Below, in pieces: positions 1 through 12,900 of a stretch of 64,000 bases of DNA. Made by a program: the position numbers and the translations under genes. The stretch covers positions 71,921,751 to 71,985,750 of the forward strand of contig CM077596.1 in the NCBI GenBank assembly GCA_039654915.1, given 5' to 3'. Under the pieces are notes generated by a model, which saw only the letters and a list, made by a program, of their open reading frames with translations, had not been told where the DNA came from and made no database searches. The DNA comes from Aquilaria yunnanensis. Its lineage: Eukaryota; Streptophyta; Magnoliopsida; Malvales; Thymelaeaceae. Position 1 is the stretch's first letter. Each line of letters starts with the position of its first letter.

Positions 1-3000
1 TATCTAAAAGACTACACTGACATTTGATGCCAACAAATGCATTTATATTCCATAACGGTCTTAATACATAATATTTTAAACTAATGGAAATTTTTTTTTT
101 TTTTTAAATGGCTCAAATGTCATAGTAACAAATAAGCTGCTAACAATTGACATACTATACTTTACGAAGACACAAGACTTTGGCATAGAACATTCTCAAA
201 AACAATAACAATTGAAAAAAATGGATTCATTTTGAATGGTATTGCAAATATATATATGCACGAATATAATCTCCTATGTCAAAATTTATATTAACATATC
301 TAAATAAATAAATTGCACATTACTAATTTTTTCATAAAAGGCTATTATTTATTTATTTTTTAATTTTTAGAATTGTAACTTTGGCATAGGCCCGTAACTC
401 AACTGACTGTTGGGACATTAAGAACTACTCTTATTTATCAAACAAGTAATTTTAGTGAGTAAAATATACATTTTTTAATTGTCACAAAAGATGTTTCATT
501 TTCAATCAAAAGTGAGTCAAATAGCATTTTGTAAACCAATAATAATATGAAATTCTGAGGAACAACATGAAATAACAGCTTAAAAGAGTACATCTATTCG
601 TACGACACTAAATGAAATTATGAGAATTGGATTGAGCTGAATATTCCATGTAGAACAAGAATAAATTTAGAATAAAGAACTTACAAATAACTACACTAAA
701 ACTCACATAGAGAATTGACAAAATAGTCAAAACAAACAATAAATGATCCAACCAAAGAAAAGGTACCCTAAAGTAGATCAACAAATATAAAACTTAATAT
801 AATTAATAGATAAAAAAAATCTAGCACTATTATACGATCCATTATTTGAGAATGCACCATTATCAAGACCTACCATGTTTTATTCTCGAGCCTCCATCCA
901 ACTCACTAACATTGAAAATAAATCACCCCAGATATGTCTAATGTAGAGTGTCAAAGAAACAAATGATGTTTCTATTAATGGTGATAAACGAATTTTGTGA
1001 ATGAGAATGAAGAAGAGAAAATGGTGAAAAAGAGGTGAAGTTGGTTGATATGGTGAAATAAAGACCGTAAATCAATCGGTCGGGTTAGGTTTCCAGCTTA
1101 AATTAAAATCCAAACCCGGCTAGAGGCATGAAGAAGAAAAGAGGAAAACGATGTAGAGAAAATTTGTGAAGAGGCAGCTAGGGTTTGCTTATTACTGGGT
1201 CTCGATGATGTTAATGAATACATTTTCACTTATATAGCTGTTTTCCATTTAATAAAATATCATATTAGTTTATTATACGAGAGAATGCATAGGTCCAGAT
1301 AAAACCTAATCAGAAACTAAGTTGACTGGAAATTAGGATAAAACTCTAGAGTTGATTTTAGATTAATAAAATTAATTTTACGAACACATCTAAAACTTTA
1401 ACTTAAGTTGTTTGATATCTGTTTGATCTGATGTCCAAACTTCATGGACTAAAAGGATAGTTCTGCCTAGAATCTCCAGTATGATATATCTGGGTAAACA
1501 GCACCATTGGTCCTCAGCCTTAGTTTCTATTGCAAATCAGTCCTTAATGTTTTCTTTGTAGCAATGTGGTCCCAAACATTATAGTTTATTGCATATTGGT
1601 CGATAATCCCGGGCAGCAATTGAAACCCGATTTATAGAGAGGAAAAACTAATAGGTTAGAAGGTCCATTAACTGTTAAAAATTATGGCACAATTTAAATT
1701 TTTTAAAAGACATTTATCAAATAGTTTTGAAGAGGTCAAATTTGTGATGACGGTGGCTCGCTGATGCTAGCTCTGAGGAGGCTGAATTCGTTCAGGGAGC
1801 AGTGATAGCCTGCGGTTAAAAACGGGGGTGAGAGAACTTGGTCCTGTTGGATGATCTCGTACTTGAGCAACTGGAGCAATTTCTCAACTCATGCGACCTA
1901 ATGCAAGCTTTCTCCTTCTAAGTACAATTAATGGCGGTCAAGTGACTCCATCGGCTAGCTAGGAAAGAGTCCGACGTCGGACCCATGGAGATGACAATTT
2001 CTTAGTTTTAGAACCATTTTAGCATGTTAATGAGTTTTAGAACTAAGTTGGTAAAATTTAAAATATTTTAGGATTGAACATGTTCTTTTCTCCTTTTCCC
2101 TTAGTCTTACAACTTCTTATAAATATTCTAAGTTGCTCCTTTGTAAATTCTCTTAAAATCAAAATTTTCAAGTTTATGTTTATTATACTTGAAGGCAGAT
2201 GATGACTAATGAAATTTCTAAATTGTGAGTGTCCCTCTCACACTTTCTTTCTCTCTGCGACACAAATGCGAACTTCCACAGTCTAAATTACTTTGCTTTT
2301 GTGATGACTTTGATCACCACCAGCGAATTTTTTTTTTTTAAATGATGTTTTACTGTGTTTCTTAGACCCAGCGTGCCGCATGCCATCTTTTTTTTTTTTT
2401 TTTTTTTGTCTTTTTGGGAGGATATGGAATAGAAACGAGCCAAACTTTTTATCGAATATTATCGGTCTTTTGCTTTTCCATCTGATTTGAACCGATTTTT
2501 GAATGATGTCCGGTAAAGGCAGCATAAGGGATTTAAAAGAATCTAACAGTTCTAGGCGAATTGGACACTAGCTTTTTATATTCTGGTTCTATAGTTTTAT
2601 GAAGTAACATACGTTTTCAACTTCCAATTTTATTCCCAAAAAAGAATGTAAATTTTAATTTTATGGGTGCACAGATTCTCAAAATTAGTGAAAAATAGAG
2701 TTTACGAGAATAATATTTTGAAAAGTAACAATTAAAAACAGAAAAAGGGGCAAATAAGACCCTGAGGTTTTCGTACTATGGTACATTGGCCACTATTCTT
2801 TTTTTTTTTTTTTACAGTTAAATTTATCCTGAAAGTTTTATTTCTGGCAATATAGCACATAATGTTTATGACCATGACAAATTGGCCACTGGGTAGACTA
2901 ACAGACCAAATATTTTGCTATGCTGAGAAATTTTCTGTGTGTTGTTTAGAATATGTGGCATTCTTGATCGAAATAGCATGGGATATAGGCAAAATGCATC

Positions 3001-3529
3001 TGACCTAGTGGTGGGTGAGTGAATTTAAATTGGGTATGGCATTACAAACTTGGGTTTGGGTGGAACCTAAGTTGCATAGAGTGGGACCAGGAGCTAGAGC
3101 ACAAATTTGTTAAACTAAAAAAAAAAAAATAGAGAGCTAGAGTGGCTTTGAGACCGTGTGTTTATGTATAATGTTAAACACGGACATAACAAGTAAATGA
3201 AAAATCCAACTTTAACATGAAATAATTTTAATAAATATCAAACTATAAAACAAATTCAAAAACTAGACCAAATTTGATGATTATCCTAGGACTAGAAAAA
3301 ACTACTAATTATTTCTAGGTCTTTTACCACATGCTATTTCTTCTCTACGCACTTGAGATAAGTCGGATTACACTTGACTGGAACTTGATACTTAGGAAGA
3401 AATCTGAGAATTCTCATCTCTATTAAGAAATGTGTGATCTCTTCTATGAATTGTCTCTATGTTATTGTATTGTCATATATAAAATCATTCTAATCCTTAT
3501 AAGATGATTTAAAATCTTCTTTATAATGT
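1..3529. other. Intergenic AT-rich DNA, no gene seen
   Basis: No open reading frame with recognisable protein similarity was found on either strand. The stretch holds long poly-T/poly-A runs (near 90-105, 2330, 2385-2407, 2795-2812). Segments near 1488-1640 and 2750-2890 read like the ends of non-autonomous DNA elements, because their wording resembles the terminal repeats of the MULE-like elements elsewhere in this window; I could not pair two ends. A less AT-rich patch at about 1735-1990 may be a captured gene scrap but I recognise nothing in it. Confidence 0.5.
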
Positions 3530-3861
3530 GCCAATAATATATTATTGTAGTGGACATATACCAATGATTTAGCTCAATTTGCATTCAACATATTTCACTT
3601 TACATTGTGAATATATGAGTATGTACTCCAAATTCTCTCAATACATGAAGTATTAACACTTTGAGAGAGAACATTGATTGTTAGATTATATAATTCAGGA
3701 GCAGAGACACCATACAAATTCCACCAAGCAGTAGCACTAATCATTTTTCTGTCTTCAATAGACTGAGGTCGAGCAAATACTCCTATATCACTTGTAAAGC
3801 CACTAAGCTGCTAATGAATCAATGGTGTTTCTCTCAAATCATGAACTACTTGATCAACCAC

Positions 3862-4355
3862 TAGGGGTGATTATTCGGTTTTTTTGGTTTAAACTGAACC
3901 GAATTAGTCAGTTTATTCAGTTTTCGGTTTTGGATGACAAGAAACCAAAATAGTCTGTAAAACTGAATTCAAACGGTTCAAATTGAATTAACCGAGAAAA
4001 TGGGAGTGAAATTCTATAAGAGATAAAATGAAAGAGAGACATTGTTTTTCTTTTCAAATTCCATTCAATATAGAAGATTCATTGTCCATGGAAAGAAAGA
4101 AAATAAAAATCCAGGCTAATTTGGGTTACTTGGTAGCTTTATTGTTCATGAAAAAAAAATTTTAAAAAAATTGGTATAAAAAAATTTGGTTAATTCGGTT
4201 ATAGAATTAACCGAATTCCAAAACTGAAATTGAACCAAAACCGAAATTTTTGTTATTTGATTTTAACCGAAACCGAACTAAATTATCAAATTAACCGAAC
4301 CGAATTTCCAAGTTATTTCGGTTTTTCGATTTGAACCGAATACTAATCACTCCTA
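3862..4355. mobile_element. hAT-type MITE with perfect 8-bp target duplication
   Basis: The ends are TAGGGGTGATTATTCGG on the left and ...AATCACTCCTA on the right, which are inverted repeats of one another. The interior is full of CGGTT and AACCG words in opposite orientation, a layout familiar from plant hAT MITEs. The octamer TCAACCAC lies at 3854-3861 and again at 4356-4363, directly outside the ends. Length 494 bp, no coding capacity. It sits inside the decayed hAT transposase. Confidence 0.85.
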
Positions 4356-4391
4356 TCAACCACATTCAAGTACGTCCTTAGAAATGTTACA

Positions 4392-4395
4392 GTAA

Positions 4396-4446
<51 letters not shown>

Positions 4447-4470
4447 GTTTAATAACAATAATAATAATAA
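4392..4470. repeat. (ATT)n / (AAT)n microsatellite
   Basis: About 17 uninterrupted ATT triplets are followed, after a short spacer, by seven AAT triplets. It lies between two blocks of the decayed transposase. Confidence 0.95.
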
Positions 4471-5399
4471 TAGAAAAAACTAAACTACATGATAAACACC
4501 TAACACAAATTTGACCAAAGCAATTATTTTATTTGTTCCTTCAACAAGAGCACATGCTAAATTAGAACACAATAAATTTGAAAATAATAGGAAAATTAGA
4601 CGCACATTGCACAAATGAATTGGCATGAAGCTTGATCCTTATCCTTCCACAAGGACCTAATTTTTGTAGTCATGCTTGTGAGTAATAAAATGGAGTAAGT
4701 ACATAAGTAAATGTGTACAATGGCAAATTTATTTTTCTCCACTGTTCAAAAACCAAAATTTCCACAGTTTTGTATAAAGCAATGTCATTCTGTAAAACTT
4801 CTTCAATGGAACCTATCATACCTTCCATTATTTGATACACTTCCCCGACAACTGCTTTATCAGAGTCACAAAAGTGAATCATGTTCTAAATTGGTTTTGT
4901 GACGGATACTATAAACTTCACTTGTCTTCAAAACTCATCATCCAACACCACTTTTTTAACTTGATAATGCTCTAAATTTGATATAGAACTGCCTTTTTTA
5001 AGGTCTTCTCACCCCTCATTCAAAACCATGCTTATCAAAGCATTTTTCACTCGGAGAAGACGATCTAATACTACATGATGATGGTCAAATCTAGTTTCTT
5101 TCACTTGAATCACATTTAATGCTAAAAAAGTTATGATAATATGCAGCACAAAGGCATAATTCTTTATACAGTTCACCACTCTTTGTGTCTTTTCATAATA
5201 ATCATTAAAAAATGACAAGCCCATCAATTGGTAATGAGTTGAGAGGCATTATCACTATATAAACCATTTACTAACCTCCTTTCTTAGTTAGGTGAGATTT
5301 TTCCACTTAACACTACATAAAAATTTTAATGGATCAAATAATAAAAAACAAAGAGAGTAATTTATTTGGTATAGTACTAATTCATGGTTGAAAAAAGGA

Positions 5400-6090
5400 A
5401 AAATTACCTAGACCCCCTTTGATGTATAGGCAAACCTATATTTATGTCATCAGTATTTCAAGTACCTATACTTGTCATCCTAAAATTTTAACTCCGTTAA
5501 TTACTGTAAAGGCAAAAGGGAAAAGTTGAATTTTATTTATGTTTCGGTTATTTCAATTTTGGGGTAAAAATTGGTTATTTCAGTTACTAGCTTCTGCAAC
5601 AAAAAACCGTATCATTTCGGTAATTCAATTTTAGTGATAACCAAAATAGCCGAATGATCAGTCCTAGGCATCTACCGAATGACATCTGAATAAAAGTATC
5701 ATGTTTTTAACTATAAGGGACAAAATGAAACATTATATTTACTTTAAGGATCGAATACTGACACTATTTTCCCAGGGACAAGGATTGGGAATTCCAGTAA
5801 TCTAGCCGTCCAGCTCCTGGGGTCAAACAAGCTTCGAATATCTTTCTCTTGCCGGTAATTTTAGTTTTTTTTAAAAAAAATTATTATTTCCCTCATCCAT
5901 AAGAACAACCAAAGCTGTCTTCTTCCAGCTCGATTTGATGGCTAATGTTTTAATTTTGTAGAAACTGACTGGGATTGAGATCGGATTTGATGAAATTTGG
6001 AAAGAATGAATGAAGAGAAAACCGAATCGAAGATTGGATAAGACCCCTTAATTGCGGCGAGCAATAATACCTTCGTTTCTCCACTGAAAA
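5400..6090. other. MULE-like terminal repeat remnant and MRL7 upstream region
   Basis: Near 5400-5510 the sequence resembles the terminal repeat of the MULE at 37.6 kb (AAAATTACC start, then a CC-rich line, then TTAACTCCGTTAA). A partner end was not found, so it may be a truncated element. The following ~300 bp are the probable promoter and 5' UTR of the downstream gene; no clear TATA box was seen. Confidence 0.35.
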
Positions 6091-8187
6091 ATGTTGCTCC
6101 TTCGACCTAGCGTTTGTCTGAAATCTCTGTCATCCTTCTGTGCTGCAAAATTTGATCCTAATTTCACTACTTTTTTTTCAATTTCTTGTTCAAGACCAAT
6201 TTCTACGCGTACTAGTTCTGCTGCCAAGTGTTTTTCAGGCATTTCATTCGACTCCGGCAAATACCATTGCCATAACCACTATTCCGAAGCATTTCTTTGT
6301 TTTGCTGTTTCAACCCAATCTGACTCAGAACCTGACCCTGGACCTCGCTCGAAGCCCAGTTCGAAACCCAGAAAAGCTAGCCAAAACCCGGGACCAAAAA
6401 TCTGCAGAAACAAGGAAGATGCTGCTGACCAAAGCTTCCCCTCAATCCTTCCCAGGAAGTCAAGGCGGGGCCGCAAGAGTGAAGCTGATATGGTTGAAGA
6501 CTATGTCCGTAGCTCACTTGAGCGAACGTTTGAGACAATCAGACAGGAAAACCCAGAAGTATTTGAGAACAAAGAGAATGTATTGAAGCCTAGGGCTGAA
6601 GATGAGTTTGATTCTCTAACAAGTGATGGTGATGATGATGAAAGTGGTCAACATGAGGATGGTGATGCTAGTGATAGGAGAGGAAAGAAGATGGTGGTTG
6701 AGGAGGATGATCCTGATTGGCCACTTGATGCAGATGTTGGATGGGGAATTCGGGCTTCCGAGTATTTTGAGAAGCACCCAATCAAGAATGTTGTAGGCGA
6801 AGATGGTTTTGAGATTGACTGGGAAGGAGAGATTGATGATAACTGGGTACAGGAGATCAATTGCTTGGAATGGGAGAGCTTCGCTTTCCATCCAAGCCCA
6901 CTGGTTGTTCTTGTTTTTGAGAGATATAACAGGTAGCTGCCTGCTAACTTTTCCTCTTCTAATTATGAGGGCTTTGCTGTATTCTCTTTCGCTTAGTTTC
7001 CATATTAGTGTCGCCAGCAACATAACATGTTAGCGTGTCCAGGCTAGTTCATATAAAGCTGAAACTAGATGCAGATTAACCATTTTGTTGATGTTGCTTG
7101 ATGTGTTGCTTTCTAGCATTCATCAAAACTTCTTCCCTGGAATTTGCAGCTTATATGAGTTGTTGCTTTTTATCAGTTAACAAATAAATGAAACAAGATG
7201 TAAGGCAAGGCAGATGGATCCAGAATCTAAAATTCTGTACAGGATTCCTTTGTAGAAGCATGTTACAAGCATTTGGTGTGTATTGAGAACATGGGCTGGT
7301 ATATTATGATTGTTTAGCAGATGGATCCAGAATCTGAAATTCTGTATTGTATCTAAAGATGCTGCACATTTTCATGTTCTGGGTTTGGTGTGTTGAGAAC
7401 AAGAACATGGGCTGGTAGACTCTGATTATTCTAAGGTATTTGGTGTGTGCATGTTTACTGTTGGGTAAGAGAAAACTAAATCATGTTCACAGGGCAACCT
7501 ACAATTGGAAGACTTTGAAAGAACTAGAGAAGGCAATAAAGGTATATTGGGGTTCAAAGGATCGACTACCTCCTCGGGTATGAACCGTCTCTCCCGTATA
7601 CTTGAGCCTGTTCTTTGTTGCCAATGCTGTTAGAGTACGCTGCATTTAGTGGCATATATCAGTTTCCTCGCCATTATTCTCACAGCACTTAAAAATAATT
7701 ACCTGCTCTCTATTTTACATGCACATTTCTCTTTAGCCACCCTGTCAATATTGTGTTTCATCGATCGGAATATGTAAACCATGTTAATCTTAATGCAGTT
7801 GAAGTCCAGTATGGATTTCGTGTATTTATTTTCATTTGCCTTTTCACCACTGTAATGCTTCAAAGTTTATTTGCGTGTAGGCAGTGAAGCTAGATATCAA
7901 CATTGAGAGAGATACGGCGTATGCTCTGAAAGTAAGAGATTGCCCACAAATTTTATTTTTACGAGGAAACAAGGTCCTGTATCGGGAGAGAGGTAAGATA
8001 CTTTCCATTTCCAAATCAAAAGTCATCTGAAGTAGGCATTCTTGATCCATTTTTCTTAAACGCTTTCACCTGACCTTTTGCAGACTTTCGTACTTCTGAT
8101 GAGTTAGTTCAGATGATTGCTCATTTCTACTACAAAGCAAAGAGACCTTCATGGATAAATGAAGCAGATATATGTGCATCTTATTAG
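6091..8187 (+). CDS. MRL7: MRL7-type chloroplast thioredoxin-fold protein
   Basis: Four exons join in frame to 380 aa: 6091-6932, 7493-7577, 7881-7992 and 8084-8187, all with GT-AG introns. Known members (Arabidopsis MRL7/SVR4) are plastid-nucleoid proteins needed for plastid-encoded polymerase function and chloroplast development. Residues 1-60 are Ser/Arg/Phe-rich with few acids, as in a plastid transit peptide. An acidic middle follows, then family landmarks [39 protein letters not shown] and ECFH-type surroundings reading [22 protein letters not shown] in two parts. The C-terminal thioredoxin-like fold includes [21 protein letters not shown] and [11 protein letters not shown]. No CxxC redox pair is present in that fold, as usual for the family. 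The ATG at 6091 is the first in frame and gives the expected transit peptide. It converges on the phytochelatin synthase gene. Function is inferred from family identity. Confidence 0.93.
7205..7440. repeat. Imperfect ~108-bp tandem duplication in MRL7 intron 1
   Basis: CAGATGGATCCAGAATCT starts near 7210 and again near 7318. Each copy is followed by a similar stretch with TTTGGTGTGT...GAGAACATGGGCTGGTA. It lies wholly within intron 1 and should not affect the protein. Confidence 0.7.
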
Positions 8188-9914
8188 GTCTTATTCAGGA
8201 GGATCTGTTGATCGATGATCCATCACAGTCTGAAGCAAATTTCCAGTTCAAGTTCTTTCTTGCTTGAACTTTTGCCTTCTCCTCATAGAAGAATCCTGGA
8301 GAAACACAGATACAGTAGGTAGCTAGAGGAAGGAAGGGGAATGGCAGCCCCCCTAACGCTAGGCCATGTGAGGGCACTAATGGAGATTGATAATATTTGT
8401 GACTCTACTTTGAGGAATGCCCTTATTGTGGGCACGAATTTTTAAGATACTAGTACTTCTTTTTTTTTTTTTTAATTTATCGCGATATACTACCAAATGG
8501 TACGCCTGTAGTATACCGTGTATTGTGGGTTAGTGTTTTTTCGTTTTTATATTTTGCATCAATTTTATCGATGTACCACATATATACATATATATAATGA
8601 CAAAATATAATTAATACACATTTTGAAATAAATAATGATGTTATTTCGATTTTTCTGATTTAAGAACAAATTTTAATTACTAAATAATAATAACATGTTG
8701 GAGATTTGGAAATTGTAATTTTTTTCCTTCATTTTTATTTATATTAAGAATTTGTGATGAAAATAATTAAAGTACATACAAAAATGTGTAAGAAATTATA
8801 TTTGATATCTTCCATTTTAAAATAATATTTTAATATATATTATTTAGTGGAATCGGTAACGATATTTTGTACGGTATACATATAATTTTTATATGGTGCG
8901 ATATACTAGTGGTGATGGTTGCATTGAAAACCTCATAAAACGTTGAAGGAACGCAAAACCGCTTTTTAAACGTACGGCCCGAGGTTGCCACTAGTTCTTG
9001 CAAATTGCAATGCTCAATTTTATGAGTTCTATACTCACAAAACAAAGAATGTACAATCTAACTTTTTTGAAAAAAAATAAAGAAAGAAACAATCTAACTA
9101 GCGAACATAAACAATTCATATTCGCCTTTACCTATAACATTTGGGTAGGCAGTCGCAAACAATCACATTTTTTATGACAATATTAAGTCATAAACAAGCA
9201 ACACACCCCCAAACCCTCCCCCCCAATGTATCAATCATTTAACATTTCATCAAGTAAATTAAAGTTTTGTAAAAATATGTGCAACGCTTCCAATTCTTTA
9301 CTTAGAGTCCTGCTCTATTTATGTCATTTGGGTTTATTAGCTCAAAATATGTCAAAACCAAAAGTAGTGGAAAGTTTAGGACGTCTATCAAAATCTATAA
9401 AGATTCGAGATTTAAATATTTAATGGAACCAACTTTTAGGACTTCCCATATGTTTACCCATTTCTTTTATAGGGTTGATCAATTTTTTATCCAAAGGCTT
9501 TATCTAGGCAATCCATTTACTGAACGATGGTGCCTGTAAGCAACCAAGGGTTAACCTAATTGTTACCAGAATGTTCAAGATTTAAATCCTCGCTCATCTT
9601 AACCTCTCACTTCGTGTGTACCCCGAAAATAGAAAAATAAAAAATATATATATATTATAAGACTGTTTGTAAAAGATAGCAATCTGTAGAACTTGTCCTC
9701 AAATTTACACTCAGAATATACCGCTTCATTTAACTTCAAGTAAACGGATCCACTGACCATCTAACGTTAGAGGTAGTCATCTCTTCATCAGAGGAACAAA
9801 TTTGGCATCCTGGTGATTAACACTTCAAAATTGCACAGGGTATGCCATCCGCTTTGGACAACAAAAAAAATAAAACGAGAGGAAAACATACGTTGAATTT
9901 ATGCTTGTCAGCAG
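8188..9914. other. Intergenic region between convergent genes, with an AT-rich repeat
   Basis: This is the 3' side of both MRL7 and the phytochelatin synthase. About 8461-8925 holds an AT-rich repeat with GATATACTA near its left end and GATATACTAGTGG near its right, related to 25085-25790 (shared words TACCAAATGGTA, GTATACCGT, GGTAACGATAT). About 9545-9640 has a GTTCAAGATTTAAATCC stretch resembling a degenerate RNA polymerase III B box, followed by an A-rich tail, so a SINE remnant is possible. No protein gene is supported. Confidence 0.4.
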
Positions 9915-12900
9915 CTACAGAAATGGAGCACCAAGATCCTCATCTACCTTGTTCTCTTGGCATTTCTTTAGAAGATAAAGCTGTTGTCTCAGATGCAGAA
10001 CCTGTCATGCAAGTATTTGGTAATTAGCACTACTCGGATACAACGGGATCCAATAGGTAAGAACATGCACTATACTTGATCTTAGTCAAATGGCCAGGAA
10101 AGGTATAAATGAGATTTGATAGTTGACAGCAAGTAGTACACAAACTCGTTTCTAGATACACCAGGAACTGACTAAAGTTAGTGTTCAACTTGCAAACATC
10201 AACAAAGTGCATGTTACAAACAGATTAGCAGAATCTGAACGGGGTATTAAATTCAGGTGAGCCTTGCATCATTTGTTTGTAGAAAAACTATTGCATAAAA
10301 AATTTGGAAGTTCACCAATATTCTCATCATCAACCTAAAACTATTGCATAAGAAATAGAACGTACTATTCTTACCTCCTCCTGAAGTAAGGTTGGAAGAT
10401 TCTTTGCTGATACAAGACTGTTAATTTCCTCTGTAAGGTTTTTATCTTTGATACCATTCCATGTCTCCGGTGGTAATGCCAGCAGGAGCGCAGTTAGAAC
10501 ATCATTGCCAGCTGGGTAATTTGCAATGCAGTTGTTTGTGTTTCCTGAACAACAATTTGGCTTTGTTTGACACAAAGGAACCAGCATTTCAACCCCTTGC
10601 TCACTGCTTCCATTGACAACGGTTCCAGATACCAAAGCAATTGAGTTTTGACCATTAACCTGCAAACATTTAACACTAGTTTTTTTACAACAGTAACCAT
10701 CTAACGAGCCAGAATTTCCAGCAAAAATTTGGGCACCCTGGCAGCACACTCTTGCTGCAATATCAGGTAGAATGTCCTCATGATCAACAGCAAGGATGTT
10801 TTTGCAACTCGAATTAACTGAAGACAAGAAGAGGGCAACATGTTTATAAAGGACAGTTTCCTGCACTTGCTTCAGCACCTCTTCCTAGAAGAAAAAAAAA
10901 CCATATAAACTTATAATAAAGTTTTCATGAGAGCTGTAGCAGCATAAAATGTGATATTTGCGAGCTGAAAAGTGGGAGGAATTTCTGGCACCTTAAGAGC
11001 AAGCCTTCCCTTTTCTTCTGCGCTCAGGTTTGGATCACCATCCTCTTGTCTTCGAACATCTGCAACCCATTTAATGAAATCTCCAAATTTTGATGGTAGT
11101 GATGTGAAAACAATGGAAAGAACTTTCTGAATATCTTTGACATCCTCTGACTTCAGGAGAAGAGGAATGTCATCCATCAAATACCTTGCCACTTTTACCC
11201 AACTCTCATCTTTACAGCTCTGAGTAAATCACGAATACACAACCATTTAGCGGTGACATGCATTTAACATGAGCTAATCTGTAGCCCATGCGAATGTGAA
11301 ATTGTCATCTATAACTATAGTCATAGACCAAAAATAAGAAAGGCCAAGAAAAGACATATCAAGGAAAAGGAGAAACATAAATAACTAATGAAAATCTTAA
11401 ACCTCCAAACTTTAAAATCAGCCTACCATGAGAGGACCAGAAGAGGAACATCATACAATGTTTGAAAACAGTAAGTTTCATAACCAGGAGCATCACATTA
11501 CATACTGATATTTAAGATATCTTCATACCAGGGTGTAAAGCATTCCAGGATCTCTATGAGGCCTTGATACCAGCATAAACCTGGAAAAGTAAAAAGATTT
11601 CAGACACAAGGGCATCAATATAACAAAATACTATCGATAGCACCTACCTAATTTACTGGCGTAAAGAAACTATACTCAAAATAGACCATATTCAAGTTTG
11701 TGTTGCCAACTGCTTGGGAAAAATGTTATAGACTGCAGAGCCACTCTTCCTCCTTCCAAACACGTAGGACAAGCATTCCATCAAACATATTCAAGTCACA
11801 CCCATAAATGAAATACTCCCAAATTTATTAGGAGAGTTTGCCAGAATAGATTTCGCATTTCCATAAGATGATACTGCCTCCGTCCCAAGTTCTTTGAAAC
11901 ATTTGGGTTTTGAATGGAGATTGAGAAAAATGGAAAAAGTGAAGCTTGAAATAATAGGTTGATAAAGTAATTTATTAGCTATGGAAATGTTGCAAAGATT
12001 TGAGACCGGCCAAAATAGTAAATATTGTAAAAAAAAATGTGGGATGGATGGAGGGAGTATAATAAAGCTTTAAAAGGGTAAGACGAGGCATAAATGAACA
12101 AACAGGAACCAGTTGTTGGCATCATTTTTGAAGGTAGTTAAGGAGATTAAAGATACAATTCCTACCCTCTTGTTTGTCCAGTTGTTGTATCAATGCTATC
12201 CATAGCTTCCCAAAGCAGAGATACTGGAACCCAGTGTGGAGGATATTTAAATCGTGCAACATCCAAAATCAGTGCCATATCTTTTCCAGCATGGTAACCA
12301 CCAATGGGAGAAAAATGACCAGTGCCTGTCTACAATATATGAAAGACATGGACAACAATCCACCACCTAAACCAATGCAAATACACTTTAACTCTTGCTA
12401 TAAGAGTTAGACTTGATGCCAAATAAGAATTGGTGATTAATTGAATAAGTGGTGAAACAATTTATTAGCATCAATTATTGTACTTGCAGAAACCCCCAAC
12501 GAGTAACTACCGTAGCAATCAAGAACTGCGAGGGAAACAAGATTTACAAATGTGTTCTATCATTGGTTAGAAAAATGTTTATGAAATAATTATTGCATCA
12601 TAGCCCATACGGAAGATACATTTTTCAGATTGGTACCTAACGATCAAGTAAGATCATTCTCATCACTCAGAATAAATTTGAAGCCAAACTTGAGTGGATG
12701 GCAACGCTACCAATAAAGTTTCAAATTATTCCTTACCTGTTTAAAAGCTCCTCTATGGTATGATGAGATGATATGGCAGTCATCAGAAGTGGAACATCGC
12801 ATGATGTGGTTGCGGAACTCATCAATAGTACTCTGATTTGTTCTGAAAGCTTCAACCTTTGCTCCAGCACAATGAGCTAAACACACAAGCTTGCCAAATG

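Larger units (their letters stand above)
3536..5230 (-). pseudogene. Decayed hAT-superfamily transposase, interrupted
   Basis: Read on the minus strand, three blocks match the C-terminal half of plant hAT (BED/DUF659) transposases. 5227-5009 has the block ending in ETRF...LDRLL.VKNAL. 4882-4670 has DSDKAVVGEVYQIMEG followed by the W.K...PLYTFTYVL.P segment. About 3860-3536 has the dimerisation region with WWNLYGVSAPEL and IERIWSTYSYIHNVK. Internal stops and frame changes show it is dead. A 494-bp hAT-type MITE (3862-4355) lies between the second and third blocks; removing it and one copy of its target duplication joins the flanks in a plausible frame. The N-terminal half, including any BED zinc finger, is not visible, and the element's own terminal repeats were not located. 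Confidence 0.78.

Noticed and set aside
9545..9640. tRNA gene
   Set aside because: Only a degenerate B-box-like phrase; no cloverleaf or acceptor stem can be drawn.
9842..10027. 61-aa plus-strand ORF
   Set aside because: Antisense of the last PCS exon.
12174..12410. 78-aa plus-strand ORF
   Set aside because: Antisense of PCS exon 4.
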